Assembly: GCA_963732335.1 (NCBI GenBank)
Contig: CAVSZO010000041.1
Coordinates: forward strand, 1-64,000
Length of the DNA stretch: 64,000 nucleotides
Direction of reading: 5' to 3'
Source of the DNA: Desertimonas sp963732335
Lineage (GTDB): Bacteria > Actinomycetota > Acidimicrobiia > Acidimicrobiales > Ilumatobacteraceae
The notes under the pieces are model-generated. The model was not told the origin of the DNA. It saw only the letters and a program-made list of their open reading frames with translations, and did not search any database. How positions within the stretch are numbered: the first letter of the stretch is position 1; the number at the start of each line of letters is the position of its first letter. Below are positions 43,511-52,061 of this stretch, piece after piece. The position numbers were made by a program, and so were the translations under genes.

Positions 43511-44532
43511 CACCCACCGCCCCACACGCCGTAGGTGGCCTCGACGCCGGCCCGCGCCCTGGCCACCAGCGACTCGTCGACCGGGACGGCGTCGACAACG
43601 GAGAACCACAGTCCGGCCTCGCGCACATAGGCCGGCAGTGTCCGCACGGCCTCGGCGACGTCGTCCCACGTGACGCCCATCGCCTCGGGGCGGATGTCGA
43701 CGCCGGCGCGGTGCAGGGCGGTGAGCATCTCGTCGGCCCGGTTGTCCTGCCACAGCGAGCCGAGGTAGATGCCCAGCCCGACCGGCTGGCCGTGGATGAA
43801 GTGGCGGCCGGTGATCCGCTCGAGGTTGTAGAACACGAAGTGATCGACCCCCTCGATGTGGCGCGGGTTCCAGCCGGAGTCGTGGAACGTCGACCCACCC
43901 CAACGGTGGGCCAGGGCGAGCGTGCGGATACCCGCCTCGGTGACGTCGCGAATGTCGTCAAGACGGCCGAGCACGGCGTCGAGGCGCAGGCGGGCCGCCT
44001 CGACGAGGCGTTCGTCGTAGGGCCAGCGGGCCTCGACCTTGCCGAGGTCGTGGGCGAGTCGCCAGTCGTGATGGGCGGTGTGATAGCAGAGCACGTCGCT
44101 GACCCCGCTGCGGTTGAGCTCCGGAGGCGCTGCCTGGATCACGTCGATGTCGACGTACACGGCTTCAGGCACTGCCCAACCGACGTAGCGCACGAGCTCG
44201 CCGGTGCGCAGCCCCGCCCGGTGTCCCCACGGGGCGTTGACCGTCAGCGCCGTCGGCACCTGGAACAGTGGCAGACGCCGTCGCCAGGCGAAGAACTTGG
44301 CGACGTCGATTGCCTGTCCGCCGCCGAGGCCGACCACGCTCGCCGCCTGCGGCACCGCGTCGAGCGCACCTTCGAGCTGCTCGAGTTCGATCGTGTCGAC
44401 GAGGTGCACGCCCGCCAACCCGGAACCGGTGAGCGACGCCTCGAACAGCGGCCACAGGTCGGCCATCGTGACGACGAGGTACGGCGGGTGGACGAAGTTC
44501 GCCAGCTCCCCGACGAGACCGCGGCCGAACAC
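43510..44532 (-). CDS. Iron-containing alcohol dehydrogenase of the AraM/glycerol-1-phosphate dehydrogenase type
   Basis: The 340-residue protein has the NAD-binding VVGLGGGQAIDVAKFFAWRR near residue 67, PTALTVNAPWGHRAGLRTGE, then the metal site: SGVSDVLCYHTAHHDWRLAH supplies the first Asp and FIHGQPVGLGIYLGSLW the last His, with GVDHFVFYNLE between. That order is the AraM/G1PDH branch. These enzymes reduce dihydroxyacetone phosphate or related ketoses. The start, GTG 44532, has no ribosome binding site and may be one or two dozen codons off. It follows the ABC ATPase by 81 bases and is coupled to the LLM gene. Confidence 0.83.
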   Translation of the reverse strand: MFGRGLVGELANFVHPPYLVVTMADLWPLFEASLTGSGLAGVHLVDTIELEQLEGALDAVPQAASVVGLGGGQAIDVAKFFAWRRRLPLFQVPTALTVNAPWGHRAGLRTGELVRYVGWAVPEAVYVDIDVIQAAPPELNRSGVSDVLCYHTAHHDWRLAHDLGKVEARWPYDERLVEAARLRLDAVLGRLDDIRDVTEAGIRTLALAHRWGGSTFHDSGWNPRHIEGVDHFVFYNLERITGRHFIHGQPVGLGIYLGSLWQDNRADEMLTALHRAGVDIRPEAMGVTWDDVAEAVRTLPAYVREAGLWFSVVDAVPVDESLVARARAGVEATYGVWGGG

Positions 44533-44613
44533 GGTGAGGAAGGGCTGGCCGGCCTCGACGCCGCCAGCGGCGCGAGGAGAAGCGAAGCGGACGACGAGCC
44601 CGCAGATGGTTCG

Positions 44614-46113
44614 TCAGCCGTGGGTGGCATGGTGCATGATCCTTTCCTCGGTCGCCTCGGCCCTGGAGAGCTCGGCGGTGACCCTGCCCTCGCGCATCAC
44701 TATCACCCGGTCGCTGACGGCGAGGATCTCGGGCAGCTCTGACGACACCATCACGATCGCCACGCCGCTCGCCGCCAGCGCTGCCAGCAGGCCATAGATC
44801 TCCTGCTTGGCGCCGACGTCGACACCACGCGTCGGCTCGTCGATCAGCAGGATGCGGCAGCGGGCGTGGAGCCACTTGGCGAAGATCGTCTTCTGCTGGT
44901 TCCCGCCGCTGAGGTTGCGCACCATCGCCGACGGCCCTGGCGTACGGATGGCGAGGCGCTCGATGTGCCGCTGTACCGCCCGGCGCTCCTTGCCGTGGTT
45001 GAGGACACGTCGGCTCGACACGTCGGCGAGCTGGGTGATCGTGACGTTGAAGGCGAGCGACTGCAGCAACAGCAGGCCGTCGGACTTCCGATCCTCGGTG
45101 AGCAGGCCGATCCCCAGGGCGACCGCGTCGCGCGGCTTGCGGATCCGCGCCGGCGCGCCGAACACGGTGATCTCGCCGCCGTCGATCGGGTCGGCACCGA
45201 AGATCGCCCGCAGCACTTCGGTGCGGCCGGCGCCGGCCAGGCCGGCGAGGGCGAGGATCTCGCCGGCCCGAACGTGCAGGTCGACGTCGGTGATGACGCC
45301 GGCGCGGGTGAGCCCAGCGACCACAAGCGCCTCGGCGCCTGGCGCCACCGGCCGTCTGTCGACTTCGGCGAGGACGTCACGGCCGACCATCAGCCGCACG
45401 AGCCGGGCCGTGGTCAAGTCCGCCGTCTGCTCGGTGGCGACGACGCGACCGTCCTTCATCACCGTCACCCGGTCGGTGATCTTGAAGACCTCGCCGAGAC
45501 GATGGGAGATGTAGATCAACGCCGTGCCCTTGGCGGCGAGCCGGCGGATGACTTCGAACAGCCCCCGCAGCTCGGCGTCGCCGAGCACTGCCGACGGCTC
45601 GTCGAGGACGATCAGGCGGGCATCGCGAGACAGTGCCTTGGCGATCTCGACCATCTGCCGTCGGGCGACACTGAGCCGGCCCACGGGGACCTTCGGTTCG
45701 AGGGCGAGCCCGAGGCGCTGCGAAAGCTCCTCGGTGTCGGCGACCAGTCGCTTCCAGTCGACGAGGCCAAGGCGGTTCGTCGGTAGCCGCCCCATGAAGA
45801 TGTTCTCTGCGGTCGTCAGGTGATCGGCGAGCGCCGGCTCCTGGTAGATCACGGCAACGCCGCGCTGCATCATCTCGTGCGGATCGGCCGACGCCGACCT
45901 CGTCGCCGGCGACGGTGATCTCGCCCTCGTCGCGGGTGTACGCACCGGCGAGGATCTTGACCAAGGTCGACTTGCCGGCACCGTTCTCGCCGACGAGTCC
46001 GAGGATCTCGCCGGCGTGAACGTCGACATCGACGTCGTCAGGGCGTGCACCCCCGGAAACGTCTTCCCGATGCCGCGCATGACAAGCACCGGAGTCTGTT
46101 CAGACGTGAGCAC
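44614..46113 (-). CDS. Sugar ABC importer ATPase (RbsA/MglA type), Walker A region out of frame
   Basis: The GTG at 46113 has GGAAGGGG upstream. The straight frame gives MRGIGKTFPGVHAL, then about 48 unnatural residues, then DPHEMMQRGVAVIYQEPALA and a complete rest: LSVARRQMVEIAKALS, LIVLDEPSAVL, the second half with LSGGNQQKTIFAKWLHARC and LLIDEPTRGVDVG. In the other frame the gap reads EILGLVGENGAGKSTLVKIL, the missing Walker A, so two compensating one-base shifts (about 46040 and 45895) must be present. Repaired, it is a normal 500-residue double ATPase that powers import with the permease and binding protein upstream. Confidence 0.85.
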   Translation of the reverse strand: MLTSEQTPVLVMRGIGKTFPGVHALTTSMSTFTPARSSDSSARTVPASRPWSRSSPVRTPATRARSPSPATRSASADPHEMMQRGVAVIYQEPALADHLTTAENIFMGRLPTNRLGLVDWKRLVADTEELSQRLGLALEPKVPVGRLSVARRQMVEIAKALSRDARLIVLDEPSAVLGDAELRGLFEVIRRLAAKGTALIYISHRLGEVFKITDRVTVMKDGRVVATEQTADLTTARLVRLMVGRDVLAEVDRRPVAPGAEALVVAGLTRAGVITDVDLHVRAGEILALAGLAGAGRTEVLRAIFGADPIDGGEITVFGAPARIRKPRDAVALGIGLLTEDRKSDGLLLLQSLAFNVTITQLADVSSRRVLNHGKERRAVQRHIERLAIRTPGPSAMVRNLSGGNQQKTIFAKWLHARCRILLIDEPTRGVDVGAKQEIYGLLAALAASGVAIVMVSSELPEILAVSDRVIVMREGRVTAELSRAEATEERIMHHATHG

Positions 46114-46188
46114 CGCGGCCCCTTCCGTCGTCTGTGTCAGCGTGTATGCCCGTGGAAGTCGTACACGCTGACACAGAGCGCGCGAAGG

Positions 46189-47205
46189 TCAGAAGCCCTT
46201 GCCGACCCACTCGGCCGCGTTGGTCTCGTCGATCTGGTTGGTCTCGAGGACCCAGAGCGGTTCGATTTCCTGGCCGCTGAGCAGCAACTGGGCCGACTCG
46301 CAGGCCTGCTGGCCGGCGTTGTCGTAGGTGAACGTGGCGGCCATCCGTCCGTCGGCGATCGCCTGGATCGCCTCGTTCTGCCCGTCGATGCCGACCACCA
46401 CGGCTTCGTCCTGCCGCTCGGCCGTCTCCAACGCCTGCACGGCGCCGAGGGCCATCTCGTCGTTGTGGGCGTAGACGACGTCGAACTCGCCGGGTCCGAA
46501 ACGCTGGAGCATGTCGTTCATGAACGTCAGCGCCGGCTCACGGCGGTACTCGCCGGTCTGGCTCTCGACGATCTCGACGTCCGGGGCGTTCGCCTCGAGC
46601 CAGGCGACGAAGGCGTCGTGGCGGTCCGTCGTGGCCGAGGCCCCGAGGACTCCCTGGATCTCGATGATGTTGCCGGGCTCGCCGCCGAGCGCAGTCTCGG
46701 CGATGAACTGCGCCGCGGTCTCGCCGATCAGCTTGTTGTCGGCGCCGATGTGTTGAGTCACCTCGGCGTTGACGGCGCGGTCCAACGTGATCACCGGGAT
46801 GCCGGCTTCCAGCGCCCGTTCGGCGGCCGGCGTCAGCTCGTCCGCCGTCAGCGGGGTGAGCAGCAGCACGTCGATGCCCTGGGCGAGCATGTCGTCCACG
46901 TCGGCCGACTGCTTGCTGGCGTCGCCTTGCCCGTCGGTGACGACGATCTCGGCGTCGGGCATCAGCTCGCCACAGAACTGCTCGACCTGGTTGGTCTGGT
47001 TGATCCGCCAGACGTCGCCGTTGTTGGCCTGGGAGAAGCCGATGACGGCGCCTTCCCCGGTGGACAGGTCGGCCGCCGCCCCCGACGTTCCCGGCGCCTC
47101 CGAGCCCGGCGGCGACGTCGGTGGCGCCGTCGCCCCGGCCGTCGACGCGACGACCACCGTCGTGAGCAGCGCCATCGCTGCTGCAACTTTCAAGTTTCTT
47201 GACAC
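46189..47205 (-). CDS. Sugar-binding protein of the first ABC importer
   Basis: The 338-residue protein begins at GTG 47205 (GAGGAGG upstream) with a signal peptide, SRNLKVAAAMALLTTVVVAS, and a Pro/Ser/Gly linker. The mature part is a type I periplasmic binding protein of the ribose/galactose class: IGFSQANNGDVWRINQTNQV, DVDDMLAQGIDVLLLTPLTA, IPVITLDRAV, TDRHDAFVAWLEANA and DVVYAHNDEMALGAVQALE. It would hand a sugar or polyol to the permease. No lipobox Cys is visible. It lies between permease and ATPase genes of the same operon. Confidence 0.88.
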   Translation of the reverse strand: MSRNLKVAAAMALLTTVVVASTAGATAPPTSPPGSEAPGTSGAAADLSTGEGAVIGFSQANNGDVWRINQTNQVEQFCGELMPDAEIVVTDGQGDASKQSADVDDMLAQGIDVLLLTPLTADELTPAAERALEAGIPVITLDRAVNAEVTQHIGADNKLIGETAAQFIAETALGGEPGNIIEIQGVLGASATTDRHDAFVAWLEANAPDVEIVESQTGEYRREPALTFMNDMLQRFGPGEFDVVYAHNDEMALGAVQALETAERQDEAVVVGIDGQNEAIQAIADGRMAATFTYDNAGQQACESAQLLLSGQEIEPLWVLETNQIDETNAAEWVGKGF

Positions 47206-47283
47206 CTTTGATTCCTCCTCGTTGTGACTGTTCTTGCGGCCAGCGCCGCCTGGTTGCTCGATCCGTCGATCCATCCACTCCCC

Positions 47284-48348
47284 TTACTGCTCTCGTCGCC
47301 TCCCGGCCGTCTGCCGCTCGAGCAGCACGGCGCCGAGAATGATCAAGCCCTTGACGATCTGCTGGGAGAACGGGGAGACCCCGAGGAGGTTGAGCAGGTT
47401 GGCGATCACGGCGACGATCGCCGCCCCGATGAGCGTCCCACCGATTCCGCCCTCGCCGCCGAACAGGCTCGTGCCGCCGATCACCACGATGGCGATGGCG
47501 TCGAGCTCGAACCCGGTGCCCTGGCTGGGCTCGCCGGCGGTGAGGCGGGAGACGATGATCAGCGCCGTCATCGCCGCGCAGAAGCCGCTGATCACGTAGA
47601 CAGCGAAGATCACCCGGTTGGTGTTGATGCCGGACAGTCGTGCTGCCTCGAGGTTGTCGCCGACGGCGTACACGTGGCGGCCGAACTGCGTGTAGCGCAG
47701 CACGACGGCGGCGACGGTGGCGAACAGGGCGAGGATCCACACCGGCACGGGCAGCCTGAGCCACTCGCCGGTGCCGAGCCAGGCGAACGAGTCCCCTTTG
47801 TCGCCGAGCGGGATCGGCTTGCCGTCGGCGTACGTCATCGTCACGCCGCGGGCGATCACGAGCATGCCGAGGGTCATGATGAACGGCTGCAAGCGGCCCT
47901 TGGTGATGCCGAGGCCGTTGATCGCCCCGGCCAGCGCTCCGGCGGCGAGGCCGATCAGCATCGCCAGTGGCCAGGGAGCACCGTTCTCCATCGCCGAGGC
48001 GAAGGCGATCGCCGAGAACCCGACGATCGATCCGACTGACAGGTCGATACCGGCGGTGAGGATCACGAACGTCATCCCGATGCCGAGCAGACCGACGATG
48101 GCGGTCTGCCGGGAGACGTTGACGAGGTTGTCGAATTCGAAGAAGTGGTCCGAGAGCAGCGACCCGACGATGATCAGGGCGATCAGGGCGAGGAGGATCC
48201 CCGACTGGCGGATTCGCCGCCAGGCCGTGCGCCCGCGACCGACCGGCAGGTGCAGCTTGCGCAGCCGCTCGGCGAGCCGGGGCGCCGGGACTGGGGTCGT
48301 CTCGGTCCCGGTGGTCGTGCCGGACGCGGCGGTGAGCTCAGTCGACAC
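47284..48348 (-). CDS. Sugar ABC importer permease (RbsC type)
   Basis: The 354-residue membrane protein has about nine hydrophobic helices and the family loops MTFVILTAGIDLSVGSIVGF, INGLGITKGRLQPFIMTLGM and YAVGDNLEAARLSGINTNRV, the last being the EAA-like ATPase contact. The end IVVIGGTSLFGGEGGIGGTL is standard. A 50-residue cytosolic, Thr/Pro/Arg-rich N-terminus precedes the first helix. I use GTG 48348; the stop of the SDR gene is only eight bases upstream, so they are co-translated. Confidence 0.88.
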   Translation of the reverse strand: MSTELTAASGTTTGTETTPVPAPRLAERLRKLHLPVGRGRTAWRRIRQSGILLALIALIIVGSLLSDHFFEFDNLVNVSRQTAIVGLLGIGMTFVILTAGIDLSVGSIVGFSAIAFASAMENGAPWPLAMLIGLAAGALAGAINGLGITKGRLQPFIMTLGMLVIARGVTMTYADGKPIPLGDKGDSFAWLGTGEWLRLPVPVWILALFATVAAVVLRYTQFGRHVYAVGDNLEAARLSGINTNRVIFAVYVISGFCAAMTALIIVSRLTAGEPSQGTGFELDAIAIVVIGGTSLFGGEGGIGGTLIGAAIVAVIANLLNLLGVSPFSQQIVKGLIILGAVLLERQTAGRRREQ

Positions 48349-48355
48349 GTCGGGC

Positions 48356-49141
48356 CTATCGGGCGGTCCAGCCACCGTCGATCAGCAGGGTCGTGCCGGT
48401 GATCAGGTCGGCAGCCGGCGAGGCGAGGAAGACGACGGCCCCGGCGACGTCGACCGGTTCGCCGATGCGGTGGAGGGCGGCGATGCGCTCGACGACTTCG
48501 GCGTGGAACGCCGGGTCGGCGAGGTCTGGCTCGGTGCCGGGCGTGCGGATGAACGTCGGCGCCACGGCGTTGACGGTGATGCCGTGACCGCCCCACTCGA
48601 CGGCGAGGCATTTGGTGAGGTGGGCGATCGCCGCCTTCGTCGTGCAGTACACGGACTCCGTCGGCAGGGCGACGAACCCGGCCTGCGAGCTGAGGTTGAT
48701 GATCCGCCCGAATCCCTGGCGGATCATCGCCCGCCCCGCCGCCTGGCTGGCGAAGAACGTGCCCTTGACGTTGACGTCGAACGTGAGGTCGTAGTCGGCC
48801 TCGGTGACGTCTTCGGCCTTGTTCGCCGGTCCGAGCCCGGCGTTGTTGACGAGGACGTCGAGGTGGCCGAACCGGGAGACGACCTCGTCGACGGCGGCGC
48901 CGATCTGGTCGAGGTCGCGGACGTCCATCGCCACGCGCATGCTGCGCCGCCCCATCGTCGCGATCTCCTGCTCGAGGTCGGCAGCGCTGGTCGGATCGCG
49001 CAGACCAAGGGCGACGTCGGCCCCGGCGTCGGCGAGGGCGAGGGCGATCGTTCGCCCGATGCCTCGCGCCGCGCCGGTCACCAGCGCCGTCCGCCCGTCG
49101 AGACCGAAGCGGGGAAACCCACCGGTTGTTTCGTCTGCCAT
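48356..49141 (-). CDS. Short-chain dehydrogenase/reductase (SDR)
   Basis: The 261-residue protein has TALVTGAARGIGRTIALALA with the TGxxxGxG cofactor loop, LDVLVNNAGLGP (NNAG), IINLSSQAGFVALPTESVYC then TTKAAIAHLTKCL for the Ser-Tyr-Lys triad (Y-C-T-T-K), and the end LASPAADLITGTTLLIDGGW. Classical SDRs oxidise alcohols or reduce ketones with NAD(P). It is the first gene after the tandem operators, upstream of the importer, so it probably acts on the imported compound. ATG 49141 is preceded by a weak RBS. Confidence 0.9.
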   Translation of the reverse strand: MADETTGGFPRFGLDGRTALVTGAARGIGRTIALALADAGADVALGLRDPTSAADLEQEIATMGRRSMRVAMDVRDLDQIGAAVDEVVSRFGHLDVLVNNAGLGPANKAEDVTEADYDLTFDVNVKGTFFASQAAGRAMIRQGFGRIINLSSQAGFVALPTESVYCTTKAAIAHLTKCLAVEWGGHGITVNAVAPTFIRTPGTEPDLADPAFHAEVVERIAALHRIGEPVDVAGAVVFLASPAADLITGTTLLIDGGWTAR

Positions 49142-49175
49142 CCCGACGCTGACCCCCAAGCCTCGCACGTCCGAC

Positions 49176-49229
49176 GCTTATCGATGACGCTTGACGTGCA
49201 AGGCTTAACGATAACGCTTGACGTTAAGC
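49176..49229. promoter_or_regulatory. Two tandem 27-bp operator units between the SDR operon and the LacI gene
   Basis: Units start at 49176 and 49203: GCTTATCGATGACGCTTGAC and GCTTAACGATAACGCTTGAC, each followed by GT and an AAG-containing half site. Unit 2 contains CGCTTGACGTTAAGCG, an imperfect 16-base palindrome; unit 1 has CTTGACGTGCAAG. This is the usual type and size of a LacI-family site and covers the promoters of both divergent genes. Confidence 0.6.
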
Positions 49230-49256
49230 GTAGCAAGAGCTAGTTTGCGGAGGACG

Positions 49257-50330
49257 TTGAGGGGAGGAGCGCTGGCCGCCAGCAAGGGTCACAGCGGACC
49301 GGTGACGCTCAAGGACGTGGCGTCGGAGGCCGGCGTGTCGATCACCACCGTCTCGCGCATCCTCAACGACCGCGAGTCGGGCGTGCCGATCCGCCAGTCG
49401 ACACGTGATCGTGTCCTCGGCGTCGCCGCCGACCTCGGATACCGCCCCAATCTGCTCGCCCGTGGGCTCCGCGGCAGCCGCAGCTCGCTGCTCGGCGTGA
49501 TCGCCCGCGACATGAGCGACCCGTTCCACATCCAGATCCTGCGCGGCATCAACGAGGTCGCCCGCCAGCACGACCACCGCGTGTTCCTCGGTCACGTCGA
49601 CTACCAACCCGAGGCGGCGATCGCCTACGGGTCGATGTTCGAGAGCTCGCACGCCGACGGGATCATCGTGATGGGTGACATCCCGTCGCCGTCGGGCGAG
49701 GCCGCCCTCGACCTGCTGGCCGAGAAGCACCGCTTCATCGTCGGCGTCACCGACCGCACCGCCCGGCGCCAGATCCCCGGCGTCTACGCCGACAGTGCTG
49801 TCGGAACGCAATTGGCGATGGACCACTTGTGGGACCTCGGGCACCGCTCGATCGTCTGTGTCTCCGATAACCGGACCTACGACGGCCGGCTGCGCATCGA
49901 CCGCTACGAGCGGTACATGCACCGGCGTGGCGCCGGCGACCGCATCCAGGTGTTCATCACCGACCAGGAGCCGGCTCCGGCGTTCGAGCTCGGCCGCAGG
50001 ATGTTCGCCGGATTCGACGAGCGGCGGTCGCCGACCGCCATCTACGCCACCTCCGACACCACGGCCATTGGTCTGATGCAGGCGGCGTTCCAGGCCGGGG
50101 TGGCCATCCCGGAACGGCTGTCGATCATCGGCTACGACGACATCGACATCGCTCCGTTCACGATCCCGCCGCTGACGACGATCAGCCAGGGCGGGATGGA
50201 GATGGGCACGTCGGCCGCCGATCTGTTGTTCACGATGATTGACGAGAACCTCAACCGCGAGGAGGTCAGCGACGTCGTGCTGGAGCCGACTCTTGTCGTG
50301 CGGCAATCCACCGTCGCGCCACGGCCCTGA
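49257..50330 (+). CDS. LacI-family transcriptional repressor
   Basis: The protein has the LacI headpiece VTLKDVASEAGVSITTVSRI LND and hinge (YRPNLLARGLRGSRSS), then a periplasmic-binding-protein-like sensor: LGVIARDMSDPFHIQILRGI, DGIIVMGDIPSPSGEAALDL, YADSAVGTQLAMDHLWDLGH, YATSDTTAIGLMQAAFQAGV and IIGYDDIDIAPF. It should bind the same sugar or polyol as the importer and release the tandem operators. The start is uncertain: TTG at 49218 lies within the operator, TTG 49257 follows GGAGG closely, and GTG 49302 would begin right at VTLKDV. I list 49257. Confidence 0.85.
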   Translation: MRGGALAASKGHSGPVTLKDVASEAGVSITTVSRILNDRESGVPIRQSTRDRVLGVAADLGYRPNLLARGLRGSRSSLLGVIARDMSDPFHIQILRGINEVARQHDHRVFLGHVDYQPEAAIAYGSMFESSHADGIIVMGDIPSPSGEAALDLLAEKHRFIVGVTDRTARRQIPGVYADSAVGTQLAMDHLWDLGHRSIVCVSDNRTYDGRLRIDRYERYMHRRGAGDRIQVFITDQEPAPAFELGRRMFAGFDERRSPTAIYATSDTTAIGLMQAAFQAGVAIPERLSIIGYDDIDIAPFTIPPLTTISQGGMEMGTSAADLLFTMIDENLNREEVSDVVLEPTLVVRQSTVAPRP

Positions 50331-50366
50331 GTGACGCCGGAAGCGCCTCGACCGCCCGCGGAAGCT

Positions 50367-50416
50367 GACCGATGGGTGTTTAGGGGACTGTTCCGTCCCG
50401 AGAACACCCATCGGTC
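50367..50416. terminator. Nested hairpin between convergent genes
   Basis: GACCGATGGGTGTT (50367-50380) pairs perfectly with 50403-50416. Inside the 22-base loop GGGAC and GTCCC form a second stem around TGTTCC. It lies between the stops of the LacI gene and the cupredoxin gene and could end both transcripts. Confidence 0.6.
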
Positions 50417-50467
50417 GTGTGGTGGGTCGCCGGGGGGAGTCGTCGGCAGGCCACAGTTGTCGGCGGG

Positions 50468-50950
50468 TCAGACGACTTCGATCTCGCCGTGCATCCCGTG
50501 CTCGTAGTGGCCGGGTAGGTGGCAGGCGAACTCGTAGCGGCCGGGTTCGTCGAAGGTGAATGTGGTGATGGCCGTGCCGTTGGGTCCGACGGAGACCTCG
50601 CCTGGGATCGACGGGTGCTCTGCCTCGGTGCCGCCGGCGTGGCGGAGGTGGACCTCTGGTCCGCCGGTGATCAGCTCGTGACCGATCGGGTCGCCGTTGA
50701 CGACCAGGAAGCGCACCCTCGTGCCTTCGACCACCCGCAACTCGTCAGGGTTGAAGCGCGAATGGTGGACGTCGATCCGCACCGTCACGTCGCCGGGACC
50801 CAACGGCGCGGCGGCGACGCCGTCGCTGTCGGACAGTTCGGCGTACACGTATCCGCCGCCGGTGACGACGCCGGCTACGGCGGCAGCGACAGCGATCACC
50901 CAGCGCCGCCGGCCGGTCGTTGGCCGTGTTGCCGGCACTGTGGGCGTCAT
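50468..50950 (-). CDS. Membrane-anchored cupredoxin (type 1 copper protein)
   Basis: The 160-residue protein has an N-terminal helix (RRWVIAVAAAVAGVVTGGGY) and a plastocyanin-like domain. Copper ligands are visible: His in DPIGHELITGG and Cys-His-x-x-x-His-x-x-x-Met type residues in YEFACHLPGHYEHGMHGEIE. The fold strands VTVRIDVHHSRFNPDELRVV and GTRVRFLVVNGD match. It would carry electrons or copper outside the membrane. Its ATG overlaps the end of the upstream DUF2330 gene by four bases (when that gene is read in its natural frame), so both are co-translated and may work together. Confidence 0.87.
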   Translation of the reverse strand: MTPTVPATRPTTGRRRWVIAVAAAVAGVVTGGGYVYAELSDSDGVAAAPLGPGDVTVRIDVHHSRFNPDELRVVEGTRVRFLVVNGDPIGHELITGGPEVHLRHAGGTEAEHPSIPGEVSVGPNGTAITTFTFDEPGRYEFACHLPGHYEHGMHGEIEVV

Positions 50951-52001
50951 GGCCTGACCACGATCGGCGCCGAACGGCGACGGATCACCAGCCACCCGGC
51001 CGCTGCCAGCGGGCCGGTGACGACGCCGGCGTACACGGGCCAGCGGGGATCCCGTCCCCGGGAGTGCCGACCGGCACCGTCTCGGGCTCCGGGACGCCGG
51101 TGTCGGCGAACGCCGCCTCCTCCCCGGGAGTGTCGGACACGGCCAGGTCGTAGTCCAGTTCGCCCGCTGCGGCGTCGAGCTGGAGGTAGGACAACCACAT
51201 GTCGGCGGGCACCCACTCCATGCCGACGTCGCTGCGCAAGTCGTCGAGCAGACGATCGTTGGCCGGCTCGCTCCGCGACACGGTGAGGCCGGTCCCCCCG
51301 GCGAGGAGCTCGGGCTCGTTCTCCGTGAGGAGGAACACGTCGGCCTCGATCGCATCGCTCTCGTCGGCCCCGAGTCCGAGGATCCGCAGTGGCACCCACG
51401 GATCATCGGTGGGGATTGTCGCCATGATCGGCGTGCTGTCGCCGGCCTGCTGGTCGAGTTCGGCCGCCCGCTCTGCGTTGAACCTGGCGGCCATGAACAC
51501 GGGGCTGCGCCGGGCGTAGAAGTCGAGCACCTCGGGGGCGTCGGGCGTCAGCAGGAAGCCGTTGTCGACCGCCCACTCGCCGACCTCGTCGCCGCCACCA
51601 CGGAGGACGGTGATGTCGAGGGCGTCGATCTCGACCTCGAGCAGTACCTCGGCCGCGGCTGAAGCGGGGAGCGCCTGGTCCTCGGCGAACACCGGCTCGG
51701 GCGGCGCAACTTCGAGGGCGAGGCGTTGCAGCGTCCAGTCTCCGCCACGGATCACCTCGGTCGGCACACCGGGCAACGGAATGATCGAGCCGACCTCCTC
51801 GCCCTCGCCGGTGAACTCGAAGGCGGTGACGTAGCGCTCGACGCCGTCGCTGTACGCCGCCAGGGTCGTGGTGCGCACGAGCTGGATGGTGCCGTTCTCG
51901 CCCACCAGTCCACCGCACGCCCCGGCTGTCCCTGCCACTGCCGTTGCGACGATCGCTCCGAGCGCCGCGGTGCCGATGATTCGAGTCGTCGTGTTTGCCA
52001 T
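50947..52001 (-). CDS. DUF2330 membrane protein, frame shift before its C-terminal helix
   Basis: MANTTTRIIGTAALGAIVAT is a signal peptide ending near AGACGG, with the Cys typical of DUF2330. The domain runs through GEGEEVGSIIPLPGVPTEVI, VEIDALDITVLRGGGDEVGE WAVDNGF and PVFMAARFNAERAAELDQQA. In the straight frame it ends at 50985 with a Pro-rich tail. In the neighbouring frame, from about 51050, WPVYAGVVTGPLAAAGWLVI RRRSAPIVVRP supplies the membrane helix such proteins usually have and stops at 50947, overlapping the cupredoxin start. So a one-base change near 51050 is likely. Function unknown; surface-exposed. Confidence 0.78.
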
Positions 52002-52061
52002 GCGCCTACGACGCCCGGCCGGCCCACGGAGTTCCCAGATCGAGTCGATCTGGGCGGCGGG

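Noticed and set aside
42030..43961. A 643-residue minus-strand frame
   Set aside because: Only its last 180 residues (Uma2) are real; the rest is the shadow of the luciferase-like and AraM-like genes, with Arg/Pro-rich text.
48145..49243. Long plus-strand frames across the permease and SDR genes
   Set aside because: Arg/Gly/Pro-rich translations typical of antisense in high-GC DNA; the minus-strand genes have full domain matches.
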